The translations under genes were made by a program, and so were the position numbers. Of a stretch of 7,770 nt of DNA, positions 5,868-7,770 are shown in pieces. This DNA is from an uncultured Flammeovirgaceae bacterium (GTDB lineage Bacteria; Bacteroidota; Bacteroidia; Cytophagales; Cyclobacteriaceae). Below the pieces are notes generated by a model, which ran no database searches, had not been told where the DNA came from, and worked only from the letters and a program-made list of their open reading frames with translations. Where the stretch lies: assembly GCA_937138955.1 (NCBI GenBank), contig CAKZPJ010000368.1, positions 1 through 7,770 on the forward strand, read 5' to 3'. Every line of letters starts with the position of its first letter. Position 1 is the stretch's first letter.

Positions 5868-7770
5868 CTAACGAACCAATCTTCCCCGAATACCCAGCGT
5901 GAAGGCGCGGGGCATTCCAGGACGTAAACCCGCTGGACGGGCGGCTACAGCGTATACTTGATTGGTTAGGTTGGTAACATTACCAAAGAAAGTAACGTAG
6001 CGATTGAGGCGGTAATTAGTACTAATATCAGTGACTAAATAACCCGCAAGCGAGTTCTCATCGGTGAGAGTTTCTTGTCCAGCTATCACTCGCATAGCAC
6101 CTTGATAACGAGTGCTGAGGTTCACATCAAACTTCTGGCTTTGTAAGCTTAGTTGCACCGCTAACTGATGATTTGCTAAGTATGGTATTTTATCACCAAT
6201 AGCTACCGTGCCCCAGGGTTCAAACTCACTTTCAAAATTGTTTTGGAAGGTAGCATTGGTGTAGGTATACGCTAAACTAAACGGTAGCGCAATGCGGGCA
6301 TCTGGATTATTAATCAGCTGATACTGTATCTCTAACTCTAACCCTTGAGCGTTCACTTCTCCCCCATTGAATTGCTGGGTAGTCCCAGCCCCTCCGGCAG
6401 CGGCTAAGTCGCTGCCCAGTAGATTGGCATAGTCATTAAAGAAGTAAACTGCGCGAGTGCTCAGTGGCCCGCTATGATAGCGCACTCCCAACTCGTAGTT
6501 TACGCTCTTCTCGGGCAGCGTACCTTCTTTAGAACCGGGCGGTGAAAAGCCTCGGTGAATGCCTAAAAAACTACTAAGATCCGAAGTAAATTCGTAATCC
6601 AGACCGATGCCCGGTAGCCAAACTTGTACGGTGTTCGCTCTATCTGAGAAATCGCTAATTGCCGGATCAATATCGTTGATTTGATCACGATTTGTATCAT
6701 TTTTACCGAAGTCTTCTCGTAAGATGTTGATAGACTCGTGCCGTAGACCGGGGGTAGCGGTTAGCTTTCCTAGAGTGAGTTTATGCTGCCAGTATAATGC
6801 TAACGCCTGAGCAGTTTCAATTCGGTTACTCTCGGTGCCAGGTGTTCCGGTTTGGGTTAATTCCATCACCCCATTGTCCATCCGATAATTATCTACCCAC
6901 TGAAAGCGGTCAATTTGGTCTTCGTGGTAGCGAATACCGAACTCCGCCTCGTGGGCTACTGTACCGGTCACGAAATCATAACCGATGGTTGACTGAATTC
7001 CCTGGGCGTAATAGCTGCGGTTGTTATTTTTTACTTGCAGAGCGTCATCATTCAAACTACTGACTCCGGTCACAATAGCGTAGGCTTCTGAATTCGCCAT
7101 CGGATCATTCAGCAAACTAGCAATACTAACTGTTTCAGCTTCGTCCGAAGGTTTTACTTTATCCAACTTATACCAATTACGCTTAAAGTCAGTGCGGTAT
7201 GCGGTCGTAGTAATATCGAGGTGTGGGGTGAGTGAAATAGCGTGGCGCAACTGAAGTTGCTGCTGTTCGGTGTTCATAACGTCGCGCTGAGAACCAGCGT
7301 AGCGGCGCAGTGGGTTAGCAGTAAAGTCTTCGCGAATTAGACCCAGATAGGTTTCATTAGATGTTTCGGTAGTGTACCCCAGTTTAAATGATAGAGATTG
7401 ATAAAATCGGGCGTCAGCATCGGTGTTGACTCGAAACTTCACTAAATAATCTTCTTTGTTAAATCCAGTTTCACCGCCGCTATCTAAATTTTTGAAGCCA
7501 TCGGAAGATAGTTGGAAGGTTTCTACCAGAAAGCCTACATTTTCGTAAGAGTCGCCCACATTAGCGTGTAGTGTTCGCTGACCGAAACTACCCCCTACCA
7601 TCTGTATATTGCCTAGAAAATCTTGCGGAATTTGGGTAGAAATAAAGTTAATAGCTCCCCCAGTAGTATACGGGCCGTACTTTATCTGACTAGCTCCTTT
7701 CATAATTTCTATGGCTTGCATTCGCCCCACCGTAGGAAAATAGTAAGCGGCCGGGGCAGCGTAGGGAGCT
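5868..7770 (-). CDS. FecA-type TonB-dependent siderophore (ferric-dicitrate-like) receptor, N-terminus cut off by the window edge
   Basis: The last 633 codons of an outer membrane beta-barrel transporter. The frame stays open to the right edge, so the signal peptide, TonB box and start of the plug are missing; family members are about 700-800 residues. The first visible residues, APYAAPAAYYFP, then IEIMKGASQ, YGPYTTGGAINF and TQIP (about 20-48), are the plug signature of FecA-like receptors. The barrel carries other FecA-like blocks: TANPLRRYAGSQ, LALYWQHKL, LTATPGLRHE, LPGIGLDYEF and IHRGFSPPG (about residues 386-411), FNGGEVNAQGLELE (about 466-480) and GDKIPYLANHQLAVQL. The family imports ferric citrate or related iron chelates using TonB energy. 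The exact ligand is inferred only from family resemblance. The C-terminus ends in RGRLVR instead of the usual final aromatic residue. No sigma/FecR pair lies next to its visible end. It converges with the repeat-protein gene across a 177-base spacer. Confidence 0.93.
   Translation of the reverse strand, partial: APYAAPAAYYFPTVGRMQAIEIMKGASQIKYGPYTTGGAINFISTQIPQDFLGNIQMVGGSFGQRTLHANVGDSYENVGFLVETFQLSSDGFKNLDSGGETGFNKEDYLVKFRVNTDADARFYQSLSFKLGYTTETSNETYLGLIREDFTANPLRRYAGSQRDVMNTEQQQLQLRHAISLTPHLDITTTAYRTDFKRNWYKLDKVKPSDEAETVSIASLLNDPMANSEAYAIVTGVSSLNDDALQVKNNNRSYYAQGIQSTIGYDFVTGTVAHEAEFGIRYHEDQIDRFQWVDNYRMDNGVMELTQTGTPGTESNRIETAQALALYWQHKLTLGKLTATPGLRHESINILREDFGKNDTNRDQINDIDPAISDFSDRANTVQVWLPGIGLDYEFTSDLSSFLGIHRGFSPPGSKEGTLPEKSVNYELGVRYHSGPLSTRAVYFFNDYANLLGSDLAAAGGAGTTQQFNGGEVNAQGLELEIQYQLINNPDARIALPFSLAYTYTNATFQNNFESEFEPWGTVAIGDKIPYLANHQLAVQLSLQSQKFDVNLSTRYQGAMRVIAGQETLTDENSLAGYLVTDISTNYRLNRYVTFFGNVTNLTNQVYAVAARPAGLRPGMPRAFTLGIRGRLVR

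Noticed and set aside
6797..7063. Plus-strand open frame of 88 codons
   Set aside because: Antisense to the barrel of the FecA-type receptor, whose own frame is continuous and has clear family motifs.
1..7770. Mobile element, defence island or CRISPR
   Set aside because: I found no transposase, integrase, nuclease-helicase gene, target-site duplication or spaced repeat array. The tandem pattern at 4557-5690 is protein repeat coding sequence.

Overview
The window reads as an ordinary chromosomal segment from a member of the phylum Bacteroidota, most likely a free-living or marine cytophaga-type bacterium. The group assignment is my inference. It rests on a SusC-type receptor with an N-terminal STN domain, a Bacteroides-expansion-type ECF sigma factor with a hydrophobic C-terminal tail, a FecR protein with a C-terminal DUF4974-like domain, a DUF2027-Smr fusion, and start codons without clear Shine-Dalgarno sequences. 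I see no rRNA, tRNA, CRISPR array, insertion sequence or phage gene.

Left part (1-3019, all minus strand). Read in the direction of transcription, this is an ECF sigma factor gene, then a FecR-family anti-sigma factor gene, then the first 422 codons of a SusC-like TonB-dependent receptor that runs off the left edge. Together they form a cell-surface signalling and nutrient uptake module. The receptor's periplasmic STN domain would report substrate binding to the FecR protein in the inner membrane, which would release or activate the sigma factor. A SusD-like lipoprotein gene would be expected beyond the left edge.

Middle part (3020-5690, plus strand). A 210-base divergent spacer leads to a DUF2027/Smr-domain protein, probably cytoplasmic and nucleic-acid associated. 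After a 184-base gap comes an exported protein built almost entirely of sixteen 24-residue MORN_2/YwqK-type repeats. A good rho-independent terminator follows it.

Right part (5691-7770). A tail-to-tail spacer separates the repeat protein from a FecA-type (ferric-dicitrate-like) TonB-dependent receptor on the minus strand. Its N-terminus lies beyond the right edge.

No clearly new biological system is visible. The most useful leads are the complete sigma/anti-sigma/receptor signalling set, the resemblance between the FecR C-terminal domain and the receptor STN domain, and the very regular repeat protein.
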